Shown: positions 45,374-53,498 of the stretch, piece by piece
Layout of the letters: each line of letters opens with the position of its first letter
How positions within the stretch are numbered: the first letter of the stretch is position 1
From: UBA12481 sp012523435
GTDB lineage: Bacteria > Bacteroidota > Bacteroidia > Bacteroidales > UBA12481
Reading direction: 5' to 3'
Assembly: GCA_028686135.1 (NCBI GenBank)
Contig: JAQUCP010000011.1
Span: 27,365-91,364, forward strand
Length of the DNA: 64,000 nt
Notes under the pieces: model-generated
The model's input: only the letters and a program-made list of their open reading frames with translations
Databases searched by the model: none
What the model was told of the DNA's origin: nothing
Program-made: the position numbers and the translations under genes

Positions 45374-46218
45374 TGGGGGAGGTTTAGTAGCAGGTTAAAA
45401 TGATGTGGAGTCAGGGTGGTGAATGCTGGGCTGAATCGATAGGACTGGTTAAAGCTGCTGTAGGTAATATTTCGAATATAGTTGTTTAGTTGTTGGGTGG
45501 CTCCAGGGAAATTTTCAATAAATCCATGGATCTCAAGAGGAGTTTCTTCATGGATCAGTCCGAACTGATTAAACGCGTACAGCACATAATAGACTGCTTC
45601 TTCTGTAGTAGCTGCCGGATAGGAGTTATAGAGGATCAGCCGATTTCCGCTGAAGATGGCCAGATCAATAAATTTCGGACCGGCGAATAGACTTGCTTTT
45701 GACTCCGGATGTTCTTCTGATAGACTCGTCTTTAGGGAGTGGATCAGCGGGCACGATTGGTGGTGGAAGCTGATCCGGTCGACTTGATTTGTGAGATATT
45801 GGTGGACAGTTTTGGGTATTGGGAACAGGAGCTTGCTATGGATTTCACTAATAGAGGCTTGTTGAATGGTGAAGTCTTTTGGAATATCTTGATAATGAGC
45901 GAAGTAGCTTTCTTCCTTTTCTTCGGCAAATAGTTGGTCCGGAATGAGTACCGAGGTTGGTGAGAGGTACATAAAACGAATGTGATCGTATGGCCGGAGG
46001 AGGTAGCTTTCGGAGTTTAGGAGGATTCGAAGATGGTCGGCCTGGTTTTCGGGGCTGACGGGTTTTGTGAACCAGTAATGTCGTAGTGCGACATAACGAT
46101 TTGCCAGCAGGTCTAGGATGGCAAATGAGAACAGTTGGGCTCCGTACTGTATGGATAACTGGCATACGGAGCTGTTCCGGCTGTCAAACGATTCATCAAT
46201 TGCGGCAATACTAGGCAT
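45361..46218 (-). CDS. DUF3822 family protein
   Basis: About 285 residues from ATG 46218, which starts MPSIAAIDESFDSRNSSVCQ; an in-frame TTG at 46266 lies beside a terminator stem and is unlikely. The DESFD and LSIQYGAQLFSFAILD segments match DUF3822, a Bacteroidota family that often precedes rsmD. The sequence suggests duplicated ASKHA-like (actin/hexokinase-type) halves, but no catalytic residues can be pointed out and the function is unknown. It overlaps rsmD by 13 bases, so the two are translationally coupled. Confidence 0.85.
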   Translation of the reverse strand: MPSIAAIDESFDSRNSSVCQLSIQYGAQLFSFAILDLLANRYVALRHYWFTKPVSPENQADHLRILLNSESYLLRPYDHIRFMYLSPTSVLIPDQLFAEEKEESYFAHYQDIPKDFTIQQASISEIHSKLLFPIPKTVHQYLTNQVDRISFHHQSCPLIHSLKTSLSEEHPESKASLFAGPKFIDLAIFSGNRLILYNSYPAATTEEAVYYVLYAFNQFGLIHEETPLEIHGFIENFPGATQQLNNYIRNITYSSFNQSYRFSPAFTTLTPHHFNLLLNLPQCGS

Positions 46219-46245
46219 GAAGTAGAAATGGTGTCTGAAAGTGAT

Positions 46246-46279
46246 AAAAAAAAATAGCTTCACCAAACGGCAAAGCTAT
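46246..46279 (-). terminator. Rho-independent terminator after the single-helix membrane protein gene
   Basis: On the minus strand a 7-base stem (ATAGCTT with AAGCTAT) encloses a 12-base loop that can itself pair CC with GG, and is followed by nine T. It lies 24 bases after the stop at 46303 and separates that gene from DUF3822-rsmD. Confidence 0.8.
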
Positions 46280-46302
46280 CTTAATTCGTTGATTTGCGCT
46301 TT

Positions 46303-46905
46303 TTATTCCCAGTTCCCGGCGTTGTTATTTGCCTCCTCGATATTTCCAACCCGCAGACCTTTGAAATCCTTGGCAAGGTCGTTTAAGTTGATAATCAACT
46401 GACGATCGAGCCCGTTCAGAATATCGAAATTGAGGGCCGAAGCTTCAAATACCTGAACGGTAACTTTTGAAGCGGTGGTGATCTCTCCCGCCTGAAGGTT
46501 AAACTCGATCCCATCGGTATAGGGAACATATCGGAGGGAATCGATTGGATATCCTTTTGGAAAAATTGAATCTTGTACTGGCACATAAATGGTACGCCGA
46601 ACAATCAGCCCTTTGGCAACAGCGAGGGAGTCATCAAGGCTACCTTCGGCGTATTCAACCGGGAAGGAGTCATGTTTGACAAAATTGATCAGGGTGTCAA
46701 AACTTCCGGTGTATTTTGAGTAAACCGAACGGTAAGCGACCTGGGCAGTCCTGATGTCCTTGAGCCTTTCAACAACTTTTGCATAGCGAGTATCTTTTTC
46801 CTGCTGGAAATTGATGGGTTTCATGATCCCGGTGTAGATGAAATAAGTCAGGACAATGATCAGACCTAACAAGAGCACCTGTACGATATACCTTAAGGCT
46901 TTCAT
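46303..46905 (-). CDS. Membrane-anchored protein of unknown function
   Basis: A 200-residue protein with one N-terminal membrane helix at about 5-27 (YIVQVLLLGLIIVLTYFIYTG), followed by a helix-rich stem (AKVVERLKDIRTAQVAYRSVY) and a beta-rich domain. The topology and the KDIRTAQVAYRSVYSKYTGS segment recall pseudopilins, but there is no prepilin peptidase site, so this is only a resemblance. It ends NAGNWE. It has its own promoter-like TAAATTTG 26 bases upstream and a terminator downstream, so it is monocistronic. It is divergent from the RecD-like helicase gene. Confidence 0.75.
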   Translation of the reverse strand: MKALRYIVQVLLLGLIIVLTYFIYTGIMKPINFQQEKDTRYAKVVERLKDIRTAQVAYRSVYSKYTGSFDTLINFVKHDSFPVEYAEGSLDDSLAVAKGLIVRRTIYVPVQDSIFPKGYPIDSLRYVPYTDGIEFNLQAGEITTASKVTVQVFEASALNFDILNGLDRQLIINLNDLAKDFKGLRVGNIEEANNNAGNWE

Positions 46906-46931
46906 TTCTGATGTTTGTTTATGTTTGCTTG

Positions 46932-46939
46932 CAAATTTA
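46932..46939 (-). promoter_or_regulatory. TAnnTTTG promoter -7 element for the membrane-anchored protein gene
   Basis: The minus strand reads TAAATTTG, an exact consensus match 26 bases before the ATG at 46905. Confidence 0.5.
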
Positions 46940-46989
46940 ATACTTTATTTTTAGAAAAAATTTGTGCTTGAAAATCATTTTTCCCCCTC

Positions 46990-48405
46990 ATGCTGATTGA
47001 TGATCTATCCGCTCGGCTGACCAATAATCTTGGCCATCCTCCAACACCGGGCCAGATGAGGGTTATACCGGCTCTGGCCACGTACGTATTAGATCAAAAT
47101 GATTCCATTTTTTTGATCAAAGGGTATGCCGGCACCGGCAAAACTACTCTCGTTGCCTCTTTAGTAAAAACGCTGGCTGATTATCGGATAAAGACCGTAT
47201 TGCTAGCCCCAACTGGAAGAGCAGCCAAGGTTATGAGCACCTACTCTTCGTCGCCAGCCTATACAATTCACAAACGGATCTACCGCCAAAAAAAGGTGAT
47301 CGAAGGTTTTGGAGAGTTTGGACTCGACCGAAACCTTTCTAGAAATACGCTTTTTATTGTTGATGAGGCCTCTATGATCAGTAATCAGACGATGGACCTT
47401 TCGGTATTTGGGAGCGGTCGATTATTAGATGATCTCATCAGCTATGTATTCTCCGGAGCTGGTTGCAAATTGGTGCTGATTGGTGATGATGCCCAACTTC
47501 CCCCGGTAGGTTTTCCAGATAGTAACGCATTAAATTCCAGTTATTTATCCAGATATGGTTTCCCAGTCTCCGAGTATACCTTGCGCGAAGTGGTTCGGCA
47601 TACCGCGAATTCCGGCATTCTATTCAACGCAACAAAAATGCGTGAATATCTAGCTGTTAAACATACCGGACTTCCCGCAATTGTTGCCGATAAATTTGAT
47701 GATGTGGTCAGCATCAGCGGTCAGGACTTGCCCGGATTGATTGAACAGAGCTACCAGGATGTTGGAGTGGAAGAGACTATGGTGGTCTGTCGGTCGAATA
47801 AACAGGCCAACCGCTATAATTTGGGTATCAGGAATATGATTCTCCAATACGAGGAGGAGATCAGGATTAACGACCTGGTCATGGTGGTCAAAAATAATTA
47901 CCATTGGCTTCGTGATAATCCCGAGGTGGACTTCATCGCCAACGGTGATATCCTGGAGATCATGCGCATCAAAAATAGTCGTGAACTGTACGATTTGCAC
48001 TTTCGGGATGCATCGGTCAGGTTGACAGATTACCGCAATATGGAGTTCGATGCCAAGTTGATGTTAGATACCATTACGATGGATACTCCGGCTCTTGACC
48101 GGGAACGGCTACGAGAATTTTTTAATGCTGTTTCGGAGGACTACTATACGGTGAAGGGTAAAAAACACAAAGCTGATGCCATCCGGGAGGATCCCTTTTT
48201 TAATGCTTTACAGATCAAATTCGCTTATGCAGTAACCTGCCACAAAGCCCAGGGAGGCCAGTGGAAGCATGTCTATATTGACCAGGGCTTTATCCAGCCT
48301 GATGCATTGGATTCGGACTATTATCGCTGGCTCTATACGGCGATAACCAGAGCCACAGAAAAACTATTTCTGATCAATTTCAGATCAGAATTTCTTGATA
48401 AATAG
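46990..48405 (+). CDS. RecD-like ATP-dependent DNA helicase (superfamily 1)
   Basis: A 471-residue SF1B helicase found as a stand-alone protein in Bacteroidota. Walker A GYAGTGKTTLV near residue 47, motif Ia LLAPTGRAAKVM, Walker B LFIVDEASMI near 119, motif III LIGDDAQLPPVG, and a C-terminal UvrD-like lobe with AVTCHKAQGGQWKHV and YTAITRATEKL. It lacks the RecD2-type N-terminal helix-hairpin-helix region, and no RecB or RecC is nearby. The likely role is 5'-3' unwinding in repair. Its 3' end is followed by a TAGGA repeat before the convergent mutase gene. Confidence 0.9.
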   Translation: MLIDDLSARLTNNLGHPPTPGQMRVIPALATYVLDQNDSIFLIKGYAGTGKTTLVASLVKTLADYRIKTVLLAPTGRAAKVMSTYSSSPAYTIHKRIYRQKKVIEGFGEFGLDRNLSRNTLFIVDEASMISNQTMDLSVFGSGRLLDDLISYVFSGAGCKLVLIGDDAQLPPVGFPDSNALNSSYLSRYGFPVSEYTLREVVRHTANSGILFNATKMREYLAVKHTGLPAIVADKFDDVVSISGQDLPGLIEQSYQDVGVEETMVVCRSNKQANRYNLGIRNMILQYEEEIRINDLVMVVKNNYHWLRDNPEVDFIANGDILEIMRIKNSRELYDLHFRDASVRLTDYRNMEFDAKLMLDTITMDTPALDRERLREFFNAVSEDYYTVKGKKHKADAIREDPFFNALQIKFAYAVTCHKAQGGQWKHVYIDQGFIQPDALDSDYYRWLYTAITRATEKLFLINFRSEFLDK

Positions 48406-48430
48406 TAGGATACGATAGGATAGGATAGGA
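48406..48430. repeat. Pentanucleotide tandem repeat (TAGGA)5
   Basis: Five copies of TAGGA, the second read as TACGA, begin immediately after the helicase stop codon. It is in the 50-base gap between convergent genes. No coding consequence is seen. Confidence 0.85.
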
Positions 48431-48455
48431 TCTGCTCCCAGTATCCCCCAGAGCT

Positions 48456-50198
48456 TTACAGCTGCAAGTCGTTAATCATTGTTGCAATCCGCGCAGACAA
48501 TACTTCGGTAGCAGACTTGATCTCTTCTCTCGATGCAACCTTCCGGCGAACAGAAAAGTAGAATTTAATCTTCGGTTCTGTTCCAGAAGGCCTCATGGAA
48601 ACGATGGATCCATCGGCTGTAACAAATTGAAGTACATTGGATTTAGGAAGGGTGATGTCGTATCTCATGTGGGAGATCAAGTCGTAAGATATTCCTGTTT
48701 TGAAATCCAGCAGCATGACGACTTCGCTGCCACCCAATGATTCGGGAGGCTGATGGCGAAAGCGTTCCATCATGGCTTCGATCTCCTCCTGACCGGATTT
48801 CCCTTTCCTGACGATATTGATCAGATGTTCTTGGTAGAGGCTGAATTCCACGTAGATCTCTTCGAGAAGATCCAATAGGGATAATCCTCGTTCTTTGGCC
48901 CAGGCAGCCGTTTCTGCGATCAGAGCACAGGTGGATACTGCATCTTTATCTCGGACAAAACTGCCGGTCATGAAACCGTACGACTCTTCCCCGCCGCCAA
49001 CAAAGTGCTCCTGCTGCTCTTTTTTGTGTATCAGCTCGGCGATCCATTTGAAACCGGTGAGCACCTCATAGGTTTTGACTCCAAACGCCTCAGCTATTTC
49101 GCTGAATAGTGGAGTCGTGACGATGGTTCTGGCAATAAACTCATTACCTTTTAGTTTGCCTTGCTCTTTCAGGTTCTTCAGAAGATAATAGACTAGAAGT
49201 GAACCAGTTTGGTTGCCATTTAGCAACTGATAACCACCGTCGCGGTCTCTCACAGCAATACCTACCCGATCCCCATCTGGATCTGTGGCCATAACCAGAT
49301 CGGCTTCGGTTTCGGTCGCTTTTTCGATGGCCATGGTCAGGGCAGCGCGCTCTTCTGGGTTTGGAGACACCACGGTGGGGAAATTGCCATCGGGGTTGTT
49401 TTGTTCTGGTACAGAGATGATTTCGCGGAATCCAAATCGCTTCATCAAGGCTGGAACCATATGGACACCCGTTCCATGGATTGGGGTATACACGATTTTG
49501 ATGTTGCCATGTTTCCGGTTGAGATCAGGATTGAGACTCAGCGTCATTAGTTTATCTAGATACGCTTCATCAACCTTTTGACCGATCGGATGGATCAGGG
49601 ATTGGTCTCCGTCAAAACGGACCGATTCGATCCGGGTGATATCTCGTACTTCACTAATAATGTTTATATCGTGGGGAGGTACCACTTGACCCCCATCTTC
49701 CCAGTACACCTTGTACCCGTTGTACTCTTTGGGATTATGGGAAGCAGTAACCACTACACCTGATTGACAACCAAGGTGCCGGATGGCGAAAGATAGCTCA
49801 GGGGTGGGACGAAGGTCTTCAAACAAATAGGCATGTATCCCATTGGCTGATGCAACTTTAGCGGTCGTTTCAGCAAACAGTCTCGAATTATTGCGGTTGT
49901 CATGTGCAATGGCAATGCTCAGCTTTTCACGATTGGGAAAGCTCTTCTTCAAGTAGTTACAGAGTCCCTGTGTGGCCATGCCGATGACGTATAGGTTCAT
50001 ACGATTGGTTCCTGGCCCCATAATGCCCCTCATTCCGCCGGTACCAAATTCGAGGTCACGGTAAAAAGCTTCGGTGAGTCCCTCGGGATCGTGATCAATC
50101 ATCTCAGAAACCTGTTTTCTGGTTTCCTCGTCGAATCCATCACCCAGCCACTGCCGGGCCTTCTCGAGAATTCCTGGATCTACTACTTGCTTATTCAT
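48456..50198 (-). CDS. Phosphomannomutase/phosphoglucomutase family protein
   Basis: A 580-residue alpha-D-phosphohexomutase that moves phosphate between C1 and C6 of a hexose. The active-site serine is in VVTASHNPKEYNGYK near residue 145, the metal loop is ATDPDGDRVG, the sugar-binding loop is GGGEESYGF and the phosphate-binding loop is RPSGTEPKIKF. Length fits the long PgcA-type phosphoglucomutases. As the last gene of the nucleotide-sugar operon it would supply glucose-1-phosphate to RfbA and to UDP-glucose synthesis. Confidence 0.93.
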   Translation of the reverse strand: MNKQVVDPGILEKARQWLGDGFDEETRKQVSEMIDHDPEGLTEAFYRDLEFGTGGMRGIMGPGTNRMNLYVIGMATQGLCNYLKKSFPNREKLSIAIAHDNRNNSRLFAETTAKVASANGIHAYLFEDLRPTPELSFAIRHLGCQSGVVVTASHNPKEYNGYKVYWEDGGQVVPPHDINIISEVRDITRIESVRFDGDQSLIHPIGQKVDEAYLDKLMTLSLNPDLNRKHGNIKIVYTPIHGTGVHMVPALMKRFGFREIISVPEQNNPDGNFPTVVSPNPEERAALTMAIEKATETEADLVMATDPDGDRVGIAVRDRDGGYQLLNGNQTGSLLVYYLLKNLKEQGKLKGNEFIARTIVTTPLFSEIAEAFGVKTYEVLTGFKWIAELIHKKEQQEHFVGGGEESYGFMTGSFVRDKDAVSTCALIAETAAWAKERGLSLLDLLEEIYVEFSLYQEHLINIVRKGKSGQEEIEAMMERFRHQPPESLGGSEVVMLLDFKTGISYDLISHMRYDITLPKSNVLQFVTADGSIVSMRPSGTEPKIKFYFSVRRKVASREEIKSATEVLSARIATMINDLQL

Positions 50199-50221
50199 GG
50201 TATGGTGGTTATCTATTTATA

Positions 50222-51091
50222 TTATATTAAGTTCCGGAGGCAGCGCGTCAGGCTCTCCTTCCAGTATGCGATTTCGAAATTAAAAGTTTTGCTAAACAGC
50301 GAGTTATCCATGACACTAAAGGCGGGTCTTTTGGCTTTTTGGGGATATTCATCGGACGAAACTGGTATCACAGCACACGGCAGGCCGGCTACATGCATAA
50401 CTTCGGCCGCCATATCGTACCAGGTTGCTTCCCCACTATTGCAGAAGTGATATACGATTGGTTTTGATGGCCATTCGGGTTTTGAGACGAACTCCTTCAG
50501 AACCCGGATAACCGCTTGTGCCAAATCGGCAGCATAGGTTGGACAGCCCCTTTGGTCATTGACAACTCCAATGGAGTCTCTTTCCTGACCCAGCCGCAAC
50601 ATCGTCCGAACGAAATTGTGGCCAAATTCGGAATAGAGCCAAGAGGTGCGGATGATAACCGACCGGCCACCAGTCTCTCTCACTGCCTCTTCCCCTTCAA
50701 GTTTCGTACGGCCATAAACCGTATTGGTTCCGGTTGGGTCGCTTTCACGATAAGGCTGATGACCTGTGCCAGGGAAAACATAATCTGTGCTAATGTGAAT
50801 CAGCGGAATCTGTCGCGAAAAGGCGGCATTAGCCAGGTTCGCCGGTCCGATGGTATTGACCTGAGAAGCTAACTCTGGTTCTTCCTCAGCTCGATCAACA
50901 GCAGTGTAGGCTGCACAATTAACGATTGCATCAGCTTGATTAATAGCAAGATAGCGGTTGATTGCTTCCAGGTTGGAAATATCTAGGTCTTGAATATCAG
51001 TTCGTATCCAATAAAAATCAGGTCCATTCGGAAGAATAGTGGTGAGTGATTGTCCTAATTGCCCATTCGCTCCTGTGAGAAGAATCTTCAT
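50222..51091 (-). CDS. rfbD: dTDP-4-dehydrorhamnose reductase
   Basis: A 289-residue short-chain dehydrogenase performing the last step of dTDP-L-rhamnose synthesis. The Rossmann motif is LLTGANGQLGQSL at the start; STDYVFPGTGHQPYRE with the catalytic Tyr in YGRTKLEGE near residue 129 and IIRTSWLYS are RfbD signatures. It follows rfbC by nine bases. Confidence 0.95.
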   Translation of the reverse strand: MKILLTGANGQLGQSLTTILPNGPDFYWIRTDIQDLDISNLEAINRYLAINQADAIVNCAAYTAVDRAEEEPELASQVNTIGPANLANAAFSRQIPLIHISTDYVFPGTGHQPYRESDPTGTNTVYGRTKLEGEEAVRETGGRSVIIRTSWLYSEFGHNFVRTMLRLGQERDSIGVVNDQRGCPTYAADLAQAVIRVLKEFVSKPEWPSKPIVYHFCNSGEATWYDMAAEVMHVAGLPCAVIPVSSDEYPQKAKRPAFSVMDNSLFSKTFNFEIAYWKESLTRCLRNLI

Positions 51092-51100
51092 TTCGTAGTT

Positions 51101-51661
51101 TTATCTGAAGATGAAATTTGTTTCTGCTTCGCTGAATAAGGGAAGCATCCGGTCCTTATTGCTGATTAGAGCTTTATCGGTATTCACCGGCCATTCAATT
51201 TTCAAATTGGGATCCAGACAATGGATACCTCTTTCAGCCTCAGGTCGATAGTAGTCATCGCATTTATAGAAAAAGACAGCCTGTTGACTAGTGACGGCAA
51301 AGCCGTGGGCCATCCCTTTGGGTATGAATAGCTGGAGTCGGTTGGCCTGACTGATTTCGATGCCGAAGGAGTGTCCATAGGTTGGGGATCCTTTTCTTAG
51401 GTCAACAATTACATCCCAGACAGATCCTTCCAGTACCCGCACCAACTTAGCCTGACCATAGGGAGCCAGCTGGTAATGAAGACCGCGGATGACGCCATAT
51501 TCGCTTCGGGATTGATTATCCTGGACAAAATCGGCCTCAATACCCATATTGGCCAGGCTCCTTTTGTTGTAGCTCTCAAAAAAATATCCTCTGGTGTCCT
51601 CGAACACGGCTGGCTCAATGACCAGCAATCCTGGTATCGGTGTTTCCTTTATATTCATCAA
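51101..51661 (-). CDS. rfbC: dTDP-4-dehydrorhamnose 3,5-epimerase
   Basis: A 186-residue cupin epimerase, third step of dTDP-L-rhamnose synthesis. Visible: FEDTRGYFFESYNKR, VIRGLHYQLAPYGQAKLVRV with the catalytic His, VDLRKGSPTYG, FIPKGMAHGFAV and YKCDDYY with the catalytic Tyr. ATG 51658 is an alternative start. Four bases after rfbA. Confidence 0.96.
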   Translation of the reverse strand: MMNIKETPIPGLLVIEPAVFEDTRGYFFESYNKRSLANMGIEADFVQDNQSRSEYGVIRGLHYQLAPYGQAKLVRVLEGSVWDVIVDLRKGSPTYGHSFGIEISQANRLQLFIPKGMAHGFAVTSQQAVFFYKCDDYYRPEAERGIHCLDPNLKIEWPVNTDKALISNKDRMLPLFSEAETNFIFR

Positions 51662-51665
51662 GTTA

Positions 51666-52547
51666 TTATAGAGATTTATTTTGTTCCTTGGCTAGTGACC
51701 TCAAATACTCGCTATACTGGTTGTTCCCATTATTCTCCGCCAGCTGCAGCAGCTGATTGCGATCGATATAGTCTTTCTTAAAGGCAATCTCCTCTAGGCA
51801 GGCTACTTTCAATCCTTGGCGCTGTTCAATGGTGGCAATAAAATTGGAGGCCTGAAGCAGACTATCATGAGTTCCGGTATCCAGCCAGGCCATCCCTCTG
51901 CCAAGCAGTTTAACCTGAAGCGTGCCTTCTCGGAGGTATTCGCGGTTTAAATCGGTGATTTCCAGTTCACCCCTGGCCGATGGCTTGAGTGACTTGGCTT
52001 TGGAGACGACCGTACGATCGTAAAAATAGAGGCCGGTGACGGCATAATTGGATTTCGGCTTGGGAGGTTTCTCTTCGAGGCTGAGAACCTGGCCTTTATC
52101 ATTAAATTCAGCTACGCCATAACGTTGTGGATCATTGACGTAATAACCAAATACGGTTGCTCCGCTGGTTAATTGAGCAGATTCCTCTAAAATACGGCCA
52201 AAGTTATAGCCATAAAAAATATTATCTCCGAGAACCAGGCAGGCAGAATCCCCATTAAGAAATTCTTCACCAATAATAAACGCTTGGGCAAGCCCGTCGG
52301 GTGATGGTTGCTCCGCATAGGAAATCTGTAGCCCGATTTGATGACCATCTCCCAACAGGTCGCGATAAAGTGGGAGATCTTTGGGAGTGGAGATGATTAA
52401 AATTTCCCGCAGTCCGGATAGCATCAATACCGATAATGGATAGTATATCATCGGTTTGTCATAAACCGGAATGATTTGTTTGGAGATACTTTTAGTTACC
52501 GGATAGAGCCTTGTGCCAGCTCCACCAGCCAGAATAATTCCTTTCAT
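51666..52547 (-). CDS. rfbA: Glucose-1-phosphate thymidylyltransferase
   Basis: A 293-residue nucleotidyltransferase making dTDP-glucose from dTTP and glucose-1-phosphate. The signature GIILAGGAGTRLYPVT opens the protein, followed by PVYDKPMIYYPLSVLM, LVLGDNIFYG and EEKPPKPKSNYAVTGLYFYD. The first four bases overlap the uxs stop, so translation is coupled. Confidence 0.96.
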   Translation of the reverse strand: MKGIILAGGAGTRLYPVTKSISKQIIPVYDKPMIYYPLSVLMLSGLREILIISTPKDLPLYRDLLGDGHQIGLQISYAEQPSPDGLAQAFIIGEEFLNGDSACLVLGDNIFYGYNFGRILEESAQLTSGATVFGYYVNDPQRYGVAEFNDKGQVLSLEEKPPKPKSNYAVTGLYFYDRTVVSKAKSLKPSARGELEITDLNREYLREGTLQVKLLGRGMAWLDTGTHDSLLQASNFIATIEQRQGLKVACLEEIAFKKDYIDRNQLLQLAENNGNNQYSEYLRSLAKEQNKSL

Positions 52548-53494
52548 TTAGTTTCGTTTTGGATCAGTTCTTTGAAATAATTGATGGTCTTTATGAGTCC
52601 AGCTTCTAATGAAATAGTTGGATTCCAGTTGTTTAGAATCTTTTTTGCCAAGGTAATATCTGGTTTTCGCTGGATCGGATCATCTTCGGGTAGCGGCAGG
52701 TAGGTTAGTCCAGATTTTGAGTTGGTTAGCCGGATAATGGTATTAGCCAGTTCCTGGATGGTAAACTCACTTGGATTACCGATGTTCACTGGTCCGATGA
52801 AATCATCAGGGGTATTCATCATACGGATCAGACCTTCAACCAGATCATCGATATACTGAAAGCTCCGGGTCTGCTTCCCATCACCGTAAATCGTGATATC
52901 CTCGCCCTTCAATGCTTGGATGATGAAGTTAGAGACTACTCTTCCGTCCTGCGGATGCATTCGGGGGCCGTAGGTGTTGAAAATTCTGACGATCTTAATC
53001 CTGACCTGGTTCTGGTTATGGTAATTAATAAAAAGGGTTTCGGCGCAACGTTTTCCTTCATCGTAGCACGACCTGGATCCAATGGGGTTGACGTGACCCC
53101 AGTAATCTTCTGTTTGGGGGTGAACCTTTGGGTCACCGTAAACTTCGCTGGTGGATGCCTGTAGTATTTTTGCCTTGATCCGTTTGGCCAGGCCAAGCAT
53201 GTTGATGGCACCCATGACCGATGTCTTGATGGTTTTTATCCCATTATATTGATAATGGATGGGAGAGGCGGGGCAGGCCAGGTTATAAATCTCATCAACC
53301 TCAATGAAATAGGGCATAGTGACATCGTGTCTGACCAGCTCAAAATAGGGCCGGTTAAGGAGATGGATAACATTTTGTTTGCTGCCGGTGAAATAATTAT
53401 CAAGGCACACGACTTCATGTCCATCGTTCAGCAGACGTTCGCAGAGGTGGGAGCCGATAAACCCGGCTCCTCCGGTTACCAGGATTTTTTTCAT
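52544..53494 (-). CDS. uxs: UDP-glucuronate decarboxylase (UDP-xylose synthase)
   Basis: About 316 residues from ATG 53494 (MKKILVTGGAGFIGSH); an in-frame start at 53587 would overlap ugd by 89 bases and is unlikely. Extended short-chain dehydrogenase with LVTGGAGFIGSHL, ASTSEVYGDP, the catalytic YDEGKR near residue 148 and RIFNTYGPRM, all typical of UDP-xylose synthases rather than of RfbB. It decarboxylates UDP-glucuronate made by Ugd, whose gene ends five bases upstream. The product UDP-xylose is used in surface polysaccharide. Confidence 0.92.
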   Translation of the reverse strand: MKKILVTGGAGFIGSHLCERLLNDGHEVVCLDNYFTGSKQNVIHLLNRPYFELVRHDVTMPYFIEVDEIYNLACPASPIHYQYNGIKTIKTSVMGAINMLGLAKRIKAKILQASTSEVYGDPKVHPQTEDYWGHVNPIGSRSCYDEGKRCAETLFINYHNQNQVRIKIVRIFNTYGPRMHPQDGRVVSNFIIQALKGEDITIYGDGKQTRSFQYIDDLVEGLIRMMNTPDDFIGPVNIGNPSEFTIQELANTIIRLTNSKSGLTYLPLPEDDPIQRKPDITLAKKILNNWNPTISLEAGLIKTINYFKELIQNETK

Positions 53495-53498
53495 CCGG

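Noticed and set aside
46271..46278. Minus-strand TAGCTTTG as promoter for DUF3822-rsmD
   Set aside because: It is one arm of the terminator hairpin and lacks a -33 partner; a dual role is possible but unsupported.
46303..46905. Type II secretion pseudopilin
   Set aside because: No prepilin peptidase cleavage site and no secretion genes nearby; only a vague resemblance after the membrane helix.
52544..53494. The short-chain dehydrogenase as RfbB (dTDP-glucose 4,6-dehydratase)
   Set aside because: YDEGKR, TSEVYGDP and RIFNTYGPRM fit UDP-xylose synthase; RfbB-specific segments are not seen.
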